This document shows positions 53,724-62,448 of a DNA stretch of 64,000 nt, piece after piece (position 1 is the stretch's first letter; each line of letters begins with the position of its first letter). The notes below the pieces were generated by a model. The model saw only the letters and a list, made by a program, of their open reading frames with translations. It was not told the origin of the DNA and searched no databases. A program made the position numbers and the translations under genes. The stretch covers positions 124,001-188,000 of the forward strand of contig NZ_JNZZ01000005.1 of assembly GCF_000717645.1 (NCBI RefSeq), in the 5' to 3' direction. The stretch comes from Streptomyces californicus. GTDB lineage: Bacteria; Actinomycetota; Actinomycetes; Streptomycetales; Streptomycetaceae.

Positions 53724-55916
53724 GTGATTTCGAAAGCCATTCGTCTGGCTCGTGTCGGCAGCGGTACGGAACTGGCCGCCGCGCTCCTGGTCGGCCTTGG
53801 ATACCCCAGCGTCATGCTGGCGGCGATCCTCCCCAATGTGTGGGTCTTCGTCCCGGCCCTGCTGGTCACCTATGCGGCTGACCGCTATCTGCACCACTGC
53901 GGCAGCTACCTCATCAACCGTCTCGCCGCGGTGCGCGCCGGTCTCTCCATCCGCTTCCTGGTGCGTCAACTGCTGCTGATCCTGCTGCTGTCGCGCATGG
54001 GATACGGCGATGAGCCCCTCTTCTACGTGACGGTCGCCGGCCTGCTGGCCTTCTACGCGCTCCAGGTGCCGCAGAGCGCGATGGTCACCCTGATCCGGCT
54101 GCGCCGCAAGCTGCCGGTGGTCACGCGCAACGTCGACCTGGCCGACATCGCCATCGCCGACGCTCCGCCGCAGCGGCTGATGAGCCGTCCGGCCGAGAAG
54201 ATGCTGCACCTGGACCTCTTCGCCATGGTCGGCGTGCTGGTGGCCGTGATCACCGACCGCGACGTCTTCGCCTACGTCGGTCTCGCCCTCACCCTGGCCG
54301 GCGCCCTCGCCTACCTCGCCATGCTGCTGCCGTACCTCCGTCCCAGCCGCCTCGCGCCGTCGGACACGAAGGTCCTCGCCGCGGTCGACGACTGGCTGCG
54401 CGTGTACCGGCCGACCGTCATCCTGTACTTCTCCGGATCCCGCGACTCGGCCTACCAGGTCAACATGTGGCTGGAGACCGTGGGGAAGCTGGAGGGCCGC
54501 CCGCTGATCTTCCTGCGCGAGCGCGCCATCCTGAGCCAGCTCGGGACCACCTCGGTTCCCGTGCTGTGCGTGCCCGGCGGCGTCCACCTGATGAACCTGG
54601 ACCTGTCCTCGGTACGGGTGGCGCTCTACGCGGCCAACGTCGGCAAGAACATCCACATGCTGCGGGTGCCGACCATGAAGCACGTCTTCATCGGCCACGG
54701 CGACAGCGACAAGCTGGCCAGCGTCAACCCGTACAGCAAGGTCTACGACGAGGTGTGGACCGCCGGCCGGGCCGGGCGCGACCGCTACGCCCTGGCCGAC
54801 GTCGGCGTACGGGATGACGACATCGTCGAGGTGGGACGCCCTCAGCTGGCCGGTATCCGTACCGGTTCCGGGTCCCTGGCGCACCCCATTCCGACCGTGC
54901 TGTACGCGCCCACCTGGGAGGGCTGGGACGACAACCCGGGGAACACCTCCCTGCTGCTGGCGGGCGAGAACATCGTCCGCACGCTGCTGAACAGCGAGGA
55001 GCCGGTCAGGCTCCTCTACAAGCCGCACCCCTTCACCGGCACGCGCAGCGCCCAGGCCGGGGCGGCGCACCGCCGCATCGTGGCGATGATCGAGGAGGCG
55101 ACGCTCCGGCGAGCCTCCGATCCGCGCTGGGTGCGGGAAGCCGCGGCGCTCCAGGGGGAGCGGGCTGCCGCCGGGGCCGAGCTGAGCCGCATCGGGGCCC
55201 GGCTGGCCGAGCTGGCCGACGGCGGCGGCACGGGCGGTGACGAGGCCGAACGCGCCCGCGACTCCGTCGCCGACGTCGCGGGCGAAGCCGAGACGGTCCG
55301 GCTGCGGGACGAGTGGAACGCGGCCTACTGGCGCTCCACGGGCTGGTGGGAGCACCAGGTCATCACCGCTCCCGAGGTACGGCTGTACGACTGCTTCAAC
55401 GAGTCGGACGCCATGGTGTCCGACATCTCCAGCGTCGTCTCCGACTTCATCGCCAGCGGCAAGCCGTACGCGGTCACCGACTCCGCCGCGCTCGGCGCCG
55501 AGGAGTTCAAGCGGCAGAACACCGCCGTACGGGCCGCGGTCATCCTGTCCAACGAAGCCGGGGAACTGGCCGAGCTGCTGGCCGCGGTGACCGACCCGGC
55601 GGCGGACACCCTGGCGGAGGCCCGCCGCGAGCTCAAGGACTACCTCCTGGGCCCGGACGAGCCGACCTCCATGGAGCAGTTCAACGCCGCGGCGCAGGCG
55701 CTCGCCGCCAAGGCGGAGGCGCGCAACGTCGGTGTCGCCCAGCGTCTCGGCGCGGACCAGGACCTGGCCGTCCCGGACCGCGAGGCGGCCTCCAGCGGCG
55801 CCGGAACGGGCGAGTCGGAGGCGCTGGCCGAGGCCGACGCGGCAGCGGATCCGGATGCGGTGGGCGTTCCCGGGGCGGAGACCGCGGAAACCAAGGGCAC
55901 GTCCGCGGCGCACTGA
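53724..55916 (+). CDS. membrane-anchored CDP-glycerol/ribitol glycerophosphotransferase-like protein (TagB/TagF family)
   Basis: 730 aa. The N-terminal about 210 residues contain several TM helices (LAAALLVGLGYPSVMLAAIL, LFYVTVAGLLAFYALQ, LFAMVGVLVAVITD), unusual for TagB/TagF. The transferase domain follows, with KHVFIGHGDSDK, VLYAPTWEGW, LLYKPHPF and MVSDISSVVSDFIASGKP matching TagF HG, PTWR, KPHP and D-SSV motifs. A charged insertion (about 480-535) and an acidic Ala-rich tail are extra. It would polymerise or prime a polyol-phosphate wall polymer using the upstream CDP-polyol. GTG start, GGGAGCGG upstream; AT-rich TAAACT near 53685 may be its -10. Confidence 0.88.
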   Translation: MISKAIRLARVGSGTELAAALLVGLGYPSVMLAAILPNVWVFVPALLVTYAADRYLHHCGSYLINRLAAVRAGLSIRFLVRQLLLILLLSRMGYGDEPLFYVTVAGLLAFYALQVPQSAMVTLIRLRRKLPVVTRNVDLADIAIADAPPQRLMSRPAEKMLHLDLFAMVGVLVAVITDRDVFAYVGLALTLAGALAYLAMLLPYLRPSRLAPSDTKVLAAVDDWLRVYRPTVILYFSGSRDSAYQVNMWLETVGKLEGRPLIFLRERAILSQLGTTSVPVLCVPGGVHLMNLDLSSVRVALYAANVGKNIHMLRVPTMKHVFIGHGDSDKLASVNPYSKVYDEVWTAGRAGRDRYALADVGVRDDDIVEVGRPQLAGIRTGSGSLAHPIPTVLYAPTWEGWDDNPGNTSLLLAGENIVRTLLNSEEPVRLLYKPHPFTGTRSAQAGAAHRRIVAMIEEATLRRASDPRWVREAAALQGERAAAGAELSRIGARLAELADGGGTGGDEAERARDSVADVAGEAETVRLRDEWNAAYWRSTGWWEHQVITAPEVRLYDCFNESDAMVSDISSVVSDFIASGKPYAVTDSAALGAEEFKRQNTAVRAAVILSNEAGELAELLAAVTDPAADTLAEARRELKDYLLGPDEPTSMEQFNAAAQALAAKAEARNVGVAQRLGADQDLAVPDREAASSGAGTGESEALAEADAAADPDAVGVPGAETAETKGTSAAH

Positions 55917-55960
55917 GCCACCCGTCTGATCAAAGTGGCGGAATGAAGGCAACCATCACG

Positions 55961-56001
55961 ACGACCCGTGCATCTCTCCTCGGGGGAGATGCACGGGTCG
56001 T
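55961..56001 (+). terminator. 16-bp perfect stem terminator
   Basis: ACGACCCGTGCATCTC (55961-55976) pairs exactly with 55986-56001, 45 nt after the TagF-like gene. Confidence 0.85.
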
Positions 56002-56072
56002 TCGGCTGGTTGCCGCATGAAGAATGCGGAGTCGGGCATCCGCCCTCTTTATGATCGAATCGACAGGTGTGC

Positions 56073-57326
56073 ATGCCCGACGCGACCAGGACGAACAACA
56101 TGCCCGATGAGCCCGGCGTTCCCGATGTGAGTGTGATCATCGGCGCGTACGAAGCGATGCCTTATCTGATCCAGTGCCTGGAGTCCGTGGACGCTCAGAC
56201 GATCGGCGCCGAACGCCTTGAGATCATCGCGGTCGACGACGGTTCCACGGACGGTACGGGTGCGTATCTGGAGGAGTTCGCGGCGCGGACGGCCATTCCC
56301 ACGCAGGTCATCCGGCAGGCCAATTCCGGAGGCCCCAGCGGCCCGCGGAATGTCGGCCTGAAGCTCGCGCGCGGCCGGTATGTCTTCTTCCTGGACGCCG
56401 ACGACTACCTCGGCGAGGAAGCCCTGGAGCGCATGGTCGCGATGGGGGACCGGGCCGGCACGGACGTGGTGCTCGGAAAGATCGTCGGCGTCAACCGCGG
56501 TGCGCCGAAGTCGATGTGGAAAGAGACCGTTGAGCGTGCCGATCTGTACACGTCCAACATCAAGTTCACCCTGAGCGCGCAGAAGCTGTTCCGGCGCGAC
56601 CTTCTCCTACGGCTCGGCATGAGCTTCGACGAGACGCTGAAGACGGGCGAGGACGCCCTGTTCACCATGGAGGCGTACCTGCGCGGCGACGGCGTCTCCG
56701 TCGTCGCCGACTACCCCTGCTACTACCTGGTGGGCCGGGACGACGGCAAGCACGCGACGAAGAGCGGTACCTACGTGCTGCGCTTCGACTCGGCCAGGGC
56801 GCTCACGAAGCTCATCGCCACCCATGTCCCGCCCGGTCCGGAGCGGGACGTCCTGATGGTCCGGCCCTTCGTCGTCACCCTGCTGCCGCAGTTCGGCCCT
56901 TCGATGCTCAGGCAGAGCGAGGAAGTGCGGAGGCGCAAGATGGAGCTGGGCGCCCCGCTGATGCGGGACTACTGGACGCCGGGGCTGGCCCGTCGGCTCA
57001 AGGTCCAGGAGAGGCTCCGGCTGGCGTGCGTGGCTGAGGGCCGGCTCGATCTCCTTCTGGACATCCTGCAGTTCATGAAGGACAAGAAGGAGCCCGAAGC
57101 GGTCCGCAAGGGCGTACGCGGCCACTACCACCTCACCTACCCGCACCTCGGCGAGCCGGGCGGACTGCCCGACTCGGCGTACGAGGTGGTGGTTCCCGAG
57201 CGGGTCAAGGGTGGGAAGACGCAGAGGCCGGAGCCCCAGTCCCCCGCGATGTTCATGCGACGCCTGAAGCGCAAGGCGCGCAGGGTGGCGCGCACCGTGC
57301 TGTCCACCCCGCGGCGGGCCCGTTGA
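56073..57326 (+). CDS. glycosyltransferase family 2
   Basis: About 417 aa. The GT-A fold has DVSVIIGAYEAMPYLIQCLE, IIAVDDGSTDGTGAYLEEF, NSGGPSGPRNVGLKLARG and VFFLDADDYLGEEALERM (DxD), with TGEDALFTMEAYLRGD as the acceptor-side motif. It likely adds a sugar to the surface polymer made by neighbouring genes. The C-terminus is strongly basic (RRLKRKARRVARTVLSTPRR), a possible membrane-surface helix. Start alternatives are GTG 56067, ATG 56073 and ATG 56100; TATGAT at 56050-56055 is a good -10. ATG 56100 has AGGA at 8-nt spacing and may be the true start. Confidence 0.9.
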   Translation: MPDATRTNNMPDEPGVPDVSVIIGAYEAMPYLIQCLESVDAQTIGAERLEIIAVDDGSTDGTGAYLEEFAARTAIPTQVIRQANSGGPSGPRNVGLKLARGRYVFFLDADDYLGEEALERMVAMGDRAGTDVVLGKIVGVNRGAPKSMWKETVERADLYTSNIKFTLSAQKLFRRDLLLRLGMSFDETLKTGEDALFTMEAYLRGDGVSVVADYPCYYLVGRDDGKHATKSGTYVLRFDSARALTKLIATHVPPGPERDVLMVRPFVVTLLPQFGPSMLRQSEEVRRRKMELGAPLMRDYWTPGLARRLKVQERLRLACVAEGRLDLLLDILQFMKDKKEPEAVRKGVRGHYHLTYPHLGEPGGLPDSAYEVVVPERVKGGKTQRPEPQSPAMFMRRLKRKARRVARTVLSTPRRAR

Positions 57327-57394
57327 GCCCGACCGGGGAGGTCGTCGGGCGACGAGGGACGTGGTCGGCCGATGGAAGGGCGTGCCGGCCGCCC

Positions 57395-58807
57395 TCACTG
57401 CTCGGGGCGCAGCAGCTTCCGGACCGGGCGTCCCACTGCACGGCGTGCCCTTCGGTAGGCCCGCGGCAGGACGGCCGGTTGCGTCGTGGCGCCGGCCGAG
57501 GAGAGCTTCTTGTCGAGTTGCTTGCGCAGCTCCGCGTTCTCGGAGGACAGCTCCTCCAGACGGCTCTGCATCCAGCTGAAACGGCCGCTCAGCGTGTCGG
57601 CGTCGGTGTCGGTCCACGGCCGGACGGCGGGCGGGAGAGTGAGCTTGGCCAAGCGCGCCTCGAACGCGGCACCGCCGTCGCCGTGCGTGAAGGTGTTCTC
57701 CAGGCCGTTCTTCTCCATGAACCCGGTGAAGCGGAGGAAGCGTTCCTTGTGCCCGTTCACCAGTTCACCGAAGTCGGCCGCCTCGTAGAGCTCCGCGGGA
57801 TCGACGGTCTTGGGGACCTCGGTGATCTTGCGGTGCGGGATGCCGAAGTACCGGCACAGCTCCAGCGTCCGGGAGTCGCCGCAGAGGACGGTGCTCGGGA
57901 CACCGGCCAGCAGCGCCGCGATGTTGCCGTGGATGCGCGAGCCGAAGGAGAAGTCGAACGGGCGGAGTTCGCTGATCCAGGTGGCCGGGTCGATGTAGAG
58001 CCGGACCTTGCCCTCGCGGTACATCGGATGCGACGGGTGCGTCGGCATGGAGGTCTGCGCGCCGCTGTCGTGCGAGGTCTGGCGCCAGTGCAGCAGCTGG
58101 GCCTCCAGGAGGTTCTGTCCGATGAACCTGAGGTGCGGGTAGCGCTCGTGGGCCTGGCGGATGACGCGGTCGAGCCCCTGCGAGCGGACGGCGCTGTGCG
58201 AGCCGTTCACCGAGACGCGGGACTCGGAGGTGAGCGACTCCGCCTTCTTCTCGACCGTGAACGTCTGGCCGTACATGAACATGGAGGGGCAGCCGATGAC
58301 TTCGACGTCCCGGAACCCCATGTCCAGCAGGTACTGCTCCGTGAACTCGCCCCGGACACCGATGGAGGCGCTGCGGTCGAGGACCGCCGTGACGAACTCC
58401 CTGACCGTCTGCTCCATCGGCTTCAGCCGCGCCGCGTTGTACTTCAGGTCGGCCTGGGCCCCGACGCCGAGGACGACCACGGGGATGCGCAGCTTCTTGA
58501 TCAGTTGCGTCATCCGCGCCAGTGACCGCTCGAACGACGGACGGAAGGCATTGGCCAGAGGTATGACGAAGACGTCGTACTCCTCATTGATGCGCTCCGC
58601 TTCGGACGCGACCGTCCGGATCCCGTTGGAGACCACTTCCGCCCGCGGGGTTGTGAGGATCTTGTGCGAGGCGTCGCTGAAGATCAGGTTCCCTGTATTC
58701 GTCGCGAAGACGTCGTTGTGGAGGGACTGTTCGAGCGAGTCCACATCGAAAGGGCTTTTGCCCGACCTGAGAAGTATGCGCCTTGTGCGGGTGGGTTCAT
58801 CAGTCAC
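57395..58807 (-). CDS. polysaccharide pyruvyl transferase family protein
   Basis: About 470 aa. It has the PS_pyruv_trans pattern: FVIPLANAF, VVVLGVGAQADLKY, IGVRGEFTEQYLLDMGFRDV, VIGCPSMFMYG, LRPFDFSFGSRIHGNIAALL and GVPSTVLCGDSRTLELCRYF. These transfer pyruvate from PEP to sugars of surface polymers. The C-terminus has a short coiled coil (SRLEELSSENAELRKQLDKK) and a basic tail (RAYRRARRAVGRPVRKLL) like that of the adjacent GT2. The start chosen is GTG 58805-58807, 6 nt after TACGCT on this strand, so leaderless; a TTG two codons earlier is in frame. It converges on the GT2 gene. Confidence 0.88.
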   Translation of the reverse strand: MTDEPTRTRRILLRSGKSPFDVDSLEQSLHNDVFATNTGNLIFSDASHKILTTPRAEVVSNGIRTVASEAERINEEYDVFVIPLANAFRPSFERSLARMTQLIKKLRIPVVVLGVGAQADLKYNAARLKPMEQTVREFVTAVLDRSASIGVRGEFTEQYLLDMGFRDVEVIGCPSMFMYGQTFTVEKKAESLTSESRVSVNGSHSAVRSQGLDRVIRQAHERYPHLRFIGQNLLEAQLLHWRQTSHDSGAQTSMPTHPSHPMYREGKVRLYIDPATWISELRPFDFSFGSRIHGNIAALLAGVPSTVLCGDSRTLELCRYFGIPHRKITEVPKTVDPAELYEAADFGELVNGHKERFLRFTGFMEKNGLENTFTHGDGGAAFEARLAKLTLPPAVRPWTDTDADTLSGRFSWMQSRLEELSSENAELRKQLDKKLSSAGATTQPAVLPRAYRRARRAVGRPVRKLLRPEQ

Positions 58808-58813
58808 ACACAA

Positions 58814-58819
58814 AGCGTA
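58814..58819 (-). promoter_or_regulatory. -10 hexamer TACGCT, leaderless pyruvyl transferase start
   Basis: On the minus strand TACGCT is separated from GTG 58807 by 6 nt. A TTTTCG about 18 nt upstream could be a weak -35. Confidence 0.45.
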
Positions 58820-58957
58820 GCCTGACGAAGTACGGCCGAAAATTACGTGAAGGGATCGTTTCGCGGCCCTCTCCGAGCGGCTCGAAGCGGCCTCTCCCTA
58901 CTGCCTCGCGTAGATTGTCAGCGCCGGTGCGAACGACATGATGGGGGCGGGCAGCAC

Positions 58958-60151
58958 GTGTCAGGGGCAAGCGAGTCGGAAGGCGACGTCCACGCACTCC
59001 CCGAAAAGGGAGGCGCCGGACGCGAGTCGGCGGTGACCGGCGCCCGGAGGGTCGTCGTCAAGGTCGGCTCGTCCTCGCTCACCACGGCCTCCGGCGGGCT
59101 CGACGCCGACCGGGTCGACGCCCTCGTCGACGTCCTCGCCAAAGTCAGGGACGGCGGCGGACGCGAGGTCGTCCTCGTCTCCAGCGGAGCCATCGCCGCC
59201 GGACTCGCCCCGCTCGGCCTCGTCCGCCGGCCCAAGGACCTCGCCCGCCAGCAGGCCGCCGCCAGCGTCGGGCAGGGCCTCCTCGTGGCCCGCTACACCG
59301 CCTCGTTCGCGCGCTACGGCGTCCGCGTCGGCCAGGTCCTCCTCACCGCCGACGACACCAGCCGCCGCGGCCACTACCGCAACGCCTACAGCACCCTGGA
59401 CAAGCTCCTGGACATGGGCGCGGTCCCCGTCGTCAACGAGAACGACACCGTCGCCACCGACGAGATCCGCTTCGGCGACAACGACCGGCTCGCCGCCCTC
59501 GTCGCCCACCTCGTCCACGCCGACCTCCTCGTCCTGCTCTCCGACGTCGACGGCCTCTACGACGGCCCTCCCGGCACCCCCGGTGCCGCCCGGATCGCCG
59601 AAGTCACCGGCCCCGGCGACCTGGCCGGCGTCACCATCGGCAGCGCAGGCAAAGCGGGCGTGGGCACCGGCGGCATGGTCACCAAGGTCGAGGCCGCCAA
59701 CATCGCCACCGCCGCCGGAATCCCCGTCGTCCTCACCTCCGCCAGCCGGGCCGCCGACGCCCTCGCCGGACGCGACACCGGCACGTACTTCCACCGCACC
59801 GGCCGCCGCTCCGCCGACAGGCTCCTGTGGCTTGCCCACGCCTCCACCCCGCAGGGCGCGCTCATCCTCGACGACGGCGCCGTACGGGCCGTGGTGGACC
59901 GGCGCACCTCCTTGCTCCCCGCCGGGATCTCCGCCGTCGAGGGCGAGTTCAGCGCCGGCGACCCCGTCGAACTGCGCGACCCGCAGGGCGTTCCCGTCGC
60001 CCGCGGACTCGTCAACTTCGACGCGAAGGAGATCCCCCAACTGCTCGGCCGCTCCACCAGGGACCTGGCCCGCGAACTGGGGCCCGCCTACGAACGCGAG
60101 GTCGTACACAGGGACGATCTCGTCATTCTTACGCCGCGCCTCACCCCCTGA
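58958..60151 (+). CDS. proB: glutamate 5-kinase
   Basis: About 397 aa. The amino-acid-kinase domain (RRVVVKVGSSSLTTASGGLD, LVSSGAIAAGLAPLGL, VPVVNENDTVATDEIRFGDN, GTGGMVTKVEAANIAT) and a C-terminal PUA domain (GALILDDGAVRAVVDRRTSL) are present. It phosphorylates glutamate in proline synthesis and is usually proline-inhibited. TAGATT at 58911-58916 is the likely -10. GTG 58958 gives a 25-residue leader; GTG 59033 (VTGARRVVVKVG) is an equally possible start closer to other ProB proteins. proA lies downstream, separated by an unknown gene. Confidence 0.95.
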   Translation: MSGASESEGDVHALPEKGGAGRESAVTGARRVVVKVGSSSLTTASGGLDADRVDALVDVLAKVRDGGGREVVLVSSGAIAAGLAPLGLVRRPKDLARQQAAASVGQGLLVARYTASFARYGVRVGQVLLTADDTSRRGHYRNAYSTLDKLLDMGAVPVVNENDTVATDEIRFGDNDRLAALVAHLVHADLLVLLSDVDGLYDGPPGTPGAARIAEVTGPGDLAGVTIGSAGKAGVGTGGMVTKVEAANIATAAGIPVVLTSASRAADALAGRDTGTYFHRTGRRSADRLLWLAHASTPQGALILDDGAVRAVVDRRTSLLPAGISAVEGEFSAGDPVELRDPQGVPVARGLVNFDAKEIPQLLGRSTRDLARELGPAYEREVVHRDDLVILTPRLTP

Positions 60152-60211
60152 AACGGCTGAAAGTCCGGCGTTCGGGCAGGCACCTTTCCCAAAACCACCC
60201 CACGCCGCGCT

Positions 60212-60225
60212 GTGGACTGGTCCAC
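60212..60225. promoter_or_regulatory. small perfect inverted repeat GTGGAC-TG-GTCCAC
   Basis: A 6-bp perfect inverted repeat with a 2-bp spacer, 53 bp before the start of the 163-aa gene. It could be an operator; the regulator is unknown. Confidence 0.35.
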
Positions 60226-60277
60226 TTTGTTGTGGGGAACAGGGGTACCGCACAGCAACACACACAGGAGGCCGCCG

Positions 60278-60769
60278 GTGAGACGAGCGCGCCCGGGGGC
60301 GCCGCCCCGAGGCACGGCCGACCGAACTCTGACGAGCGTCGGAGCGGGGCCGGACTGCGACCGGAACCCACGCCCGGCGGACACCGTCCGACGGGATCCG
60401 GTCACGACGGCGCGTAAGGAGCCCCCGCAGTCCAAGCTCTGGCACATCACCCTCAGCGTCTCGGGCGCCGAGGCTCCGCTCGCGGAGGTCAGACGCGGCC
60501 TGGAACAGCTCGCGCACGACCATCCGTTCCTGCTGACCAGCCGCTACGCCAACGACCACGCGGAGATCCGCTACTGGGAAGAGGCCCGCGATCTGCACGA
60601 CGCGGCCGCCGTCGCGCTGCGGCTGTGGGGCGAGCACCGCTCCACAGCCCGGCTCCCGCCCTGGGCGATCGTCGGCCTGGAGGTCATCGACCGCGAGACC
60701 TACCACCTGCGGGTGGCCGAAGGATACGGACCACCGCCCGCGTCCCCCGTGGGCGTGCACCCGTACTGA
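60278..60769 (+). CDS. unknown protein between proB and proA, 163 aa
   Basis: GTG 60278 is placed by a consensus AGGAGG with 6-nt spacing. The first 45 residues are Arg/Pro/Gly-rich and look disordered; the rest, from SKLWHITLSVSGAEAPLAEV, is a compact alpha/beta domain (LEQLAHDHPFLLTSRYANDH, AEIRYWEEARDLHDAAAVAL, WAIVGLEVIDRETYHLRVAE). I do not recognise a named family. No TM or signal. Codon bias supports coding. Its position between the two proline genes suggests co-expression but not function. Confidence 0.85.
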   Translation: MRRARPGAPPRGTADRTLTSVGAGPDCDRNPRPADTVRRDPVTTARKEPPQSKLWHITLSVSGAEAPLAEVRRGLEQLAHDHPFLLTSRYANDHAEIRYWEEARDLHDAAAVALRLWGEHRSTARLPPWAIVGLEVIDRETYHLRVAEGYGPPPASPVGVHPY

Positions 60770-61015
60770 CGGTGCGGTCCACGGGCGTGCGCCGCGTACG
60801 GACGGGGCGCACGCGCGGGTCGGCCGGGGGCGGGTCCGCGTACGCAAGGCGGATCCGCGTACGGAGGGCGGGCCCCGTCTGCTCATTTGCCTGCCGCCGG
60901 CCCTCCGGGGATCGGCTCACCCATGGGGCCGCCGCCGGTCCGCCGAGGGACGGCCGTGCCCGGCCCGGTCGTCTCGCATCACGGGATACGCGACGGATGC
61001 CCGCAGTGCGCGCAT

Positions 61016-61021
61016 TACCCT
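61016..61021 (+). promoter_or_regulatory. -10 hexamer TACCCT, leaderless proA start
   Basis: TACCCT is 6 nt before ATG 61028; no SD and no consensus -35. Confidence 0.5.
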
Positions 61022-61027
61022 GCGGGC

Positions 61028-62314
61028 ATGACCACCCTCTCGCCCTACGACAACCTCTCCCCGGTCGCACAGACCGCCTACCGGGCCCGCGGAGCCGCCG
61101 CCGACATCGCGCCACTGCCGCGCGCGGCCAAGGACGACGCGCTGCTGGCCATCGCCGACGCCCTCGAAGTGCGGACCGGCGAGATCGTCGAAGCCAACGC
61201 GAAGGACGTCGAGCGCGCCCGCGAGGCCGGGACGAGCGAAGGCGTCATCGACCGCCTGACCCTCACTCCGGAACGCATCCGCGCCATCGCCGCCGACGTG
61301 CGGGACGTGGCCGCCCTGCCCGACCCGGTCGGCGAGGTGGTGCGCGGATCGACCCTGCCCAACGGCATCGACCTCCGCCAGGTGCGGGTCCCGCTCGGTG
61401 TGGTCGGCATCATCTACGAGGCCCGGCCCAACGTCACCGTCGACGCGGCCGCCCTCTGCCTCAAGTCCGGCAACGCGGTCCTGCTGCGCGGCTCCTCCTC
61501 CGCCTACGCCTCCAACACCGCGCTCGTCCGGGTGCTGCGCGACGCGGTCGGCGGCTCGGGTCTGCCCGCCGACGCCGTGCAGCTCGTCCCGGGCGAGAGC
61601 CGCGACTCCGTCCGCGAACTGATGCGGGCCCGCGGCCTGGTCGACGTCCTCATCCCGCGCGGCGGCGCCTCGCTGATCCGCACGGTCGTCGAGGAGTCCA
61701 CCGTCCCCGTCATCGAGACCGGCACCGGCAACTGCCACGTCTACGTCGACGCCCGGACGGACCTCGCCATGGCGGTCGACATCCTGGTCAACTCCAAGGC
61801 CCAGCGGCCCAGCGTCTGCAACGCCGCCGAAACCCTGCTCGTCCACAAGGACGTCGCGGACGCCTTCCTGCCGCTCGCCCTGGACGCGCTCGCCGACGCC
61901 GGGGTCACCGTCCACGGCGACGAACACGTCCTCGCCCGCGCCGAGGGGACCAAGGCCACCGTGGTCGCCGCCACGGAGGAGGACTGGGAGACCGAGTACC
62001 TCTCCTACGACATCGCCGCGGCGGTCGTCGACTCCCTGGACGCGGCGGTCGCCCACATCCGGCTCTGGTCCTCCGGCCACACCGAGGCGATCGTCACCAC
62101 CTCGCAGGCCGCCGCCCGCCGGTTCACCCAGTTGGTGGATTCGACCACCGTCGCGGTGAACGCCTCCACCCGTTTCACAGACGGCGGACAGTTCGGCTTC
62201 GGAGCAGAGATCGGCATTTCCACGCAGAAGCTGCACGCCCGGGGTCCGATGGGCCTGCCCGAGCTGACCTCGACGAAGTACATCGTCACGGGCGACGGAC
62301 ACGTCCGCCAGTGA
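61028..62314 (+). CDS. proA: glutamate-5-semialdehyde dehydrogenase (gamma-glutamyl phosphate reductase)
   Basis: 428 aa. An ALDH-fold reductase converting gamma-glutamyl phosphate to glutamate semialdehyde with NADPH. Motifs: [52 protein letters not shown], the catalytic Cys in [15 protein letters not shown], and [23 protein letters not shown] 61028 lies 6 nt after TACCCT and lacks an SD; upstream ORF extensions are rejected. A perfect hairpin terminates it. Confidence 0.97.
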   Translation: MTTLSPYDNLSPVAQTAYRARGAAADIAPLPRAAKDDALLAIADALEVRTGEIVEANAKDVERAREAGTSEGVIDRLTLTPERIRAIAADVRDVAALPDPVGEVVRGSTLPNGIDLRQVRVPLGVVGIIYEARPNVTVDAAALCLKSGNAVLLRGSSSAYASNTALVRVLRDAVGGSGLPADAVQLVPGESRDSVRELMRARGLVDVLIPRGGASLIRTVVEESTVPVIETGTGNCHVYVDARTDLAMAVDILVNSKAQRPSVCNAAETLLVHKDVADAFLPLALDALADAGVTVHGDEHVLARAEGTKATVVAATEEDWETEYLSYDIAAAVVDSLDAAVAHIRLWSSGHTEAIVTTSQAAARRFTQLVDSTTVAVNASTRFTDGGQFGFGAEIGISTQKLHARGPMGLPELTSTKYIVTGDGHVRQ

Positions 62315-62362
62315 GTCCTCCCGGGCGGCGGCGTCCTCGCGCCGTACTCGCCGCCGGACCGG

Positions 62363-62395
62363 CCGGATCGCCCCGGGCTCACCGGGGCGATCCGG
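62363..62395 (+). terminator. proA terminator, 14-bp perfect stem
   Basis: CCGGATCGCCCCGG (62363-62376) pairs exactly with 62382-62395 over GCTCA. Confidence 0.9.
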
Positions 62396-62436
62396 GGGAG
62401 TTCTCCGGGTCCCTGCCGAAAAGCCCCCGTCCGGGC

Positions 62437-62442
62437 TACGCT
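62437..62442 (+). promoter_or_regulatory. -10 hexamer TACGCT, leaderless start of the 62449 gene
   Basis: TACGCT is followed by 6 nt and GTG 62449. CTGCCG at 62413-62418 with 18-bp spacing could be the -35. Confidence 0.5.
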
Positions 62443-62448
62443 GAATCC

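Noticed and set aside
60212..60225. DasR-type GntR site
   Set aside because: Only the half ACTGGTC matches the DasR consensus; the rest differs, so no regulator is named.
60625..62448. Long ORF in the frame of the 62449 gene covering proA
   Set aside because: It overlaps proA in a different frame and is Arg/Pro/Gly-rich shadow; the real gene starts at the GTG after TACGCT.
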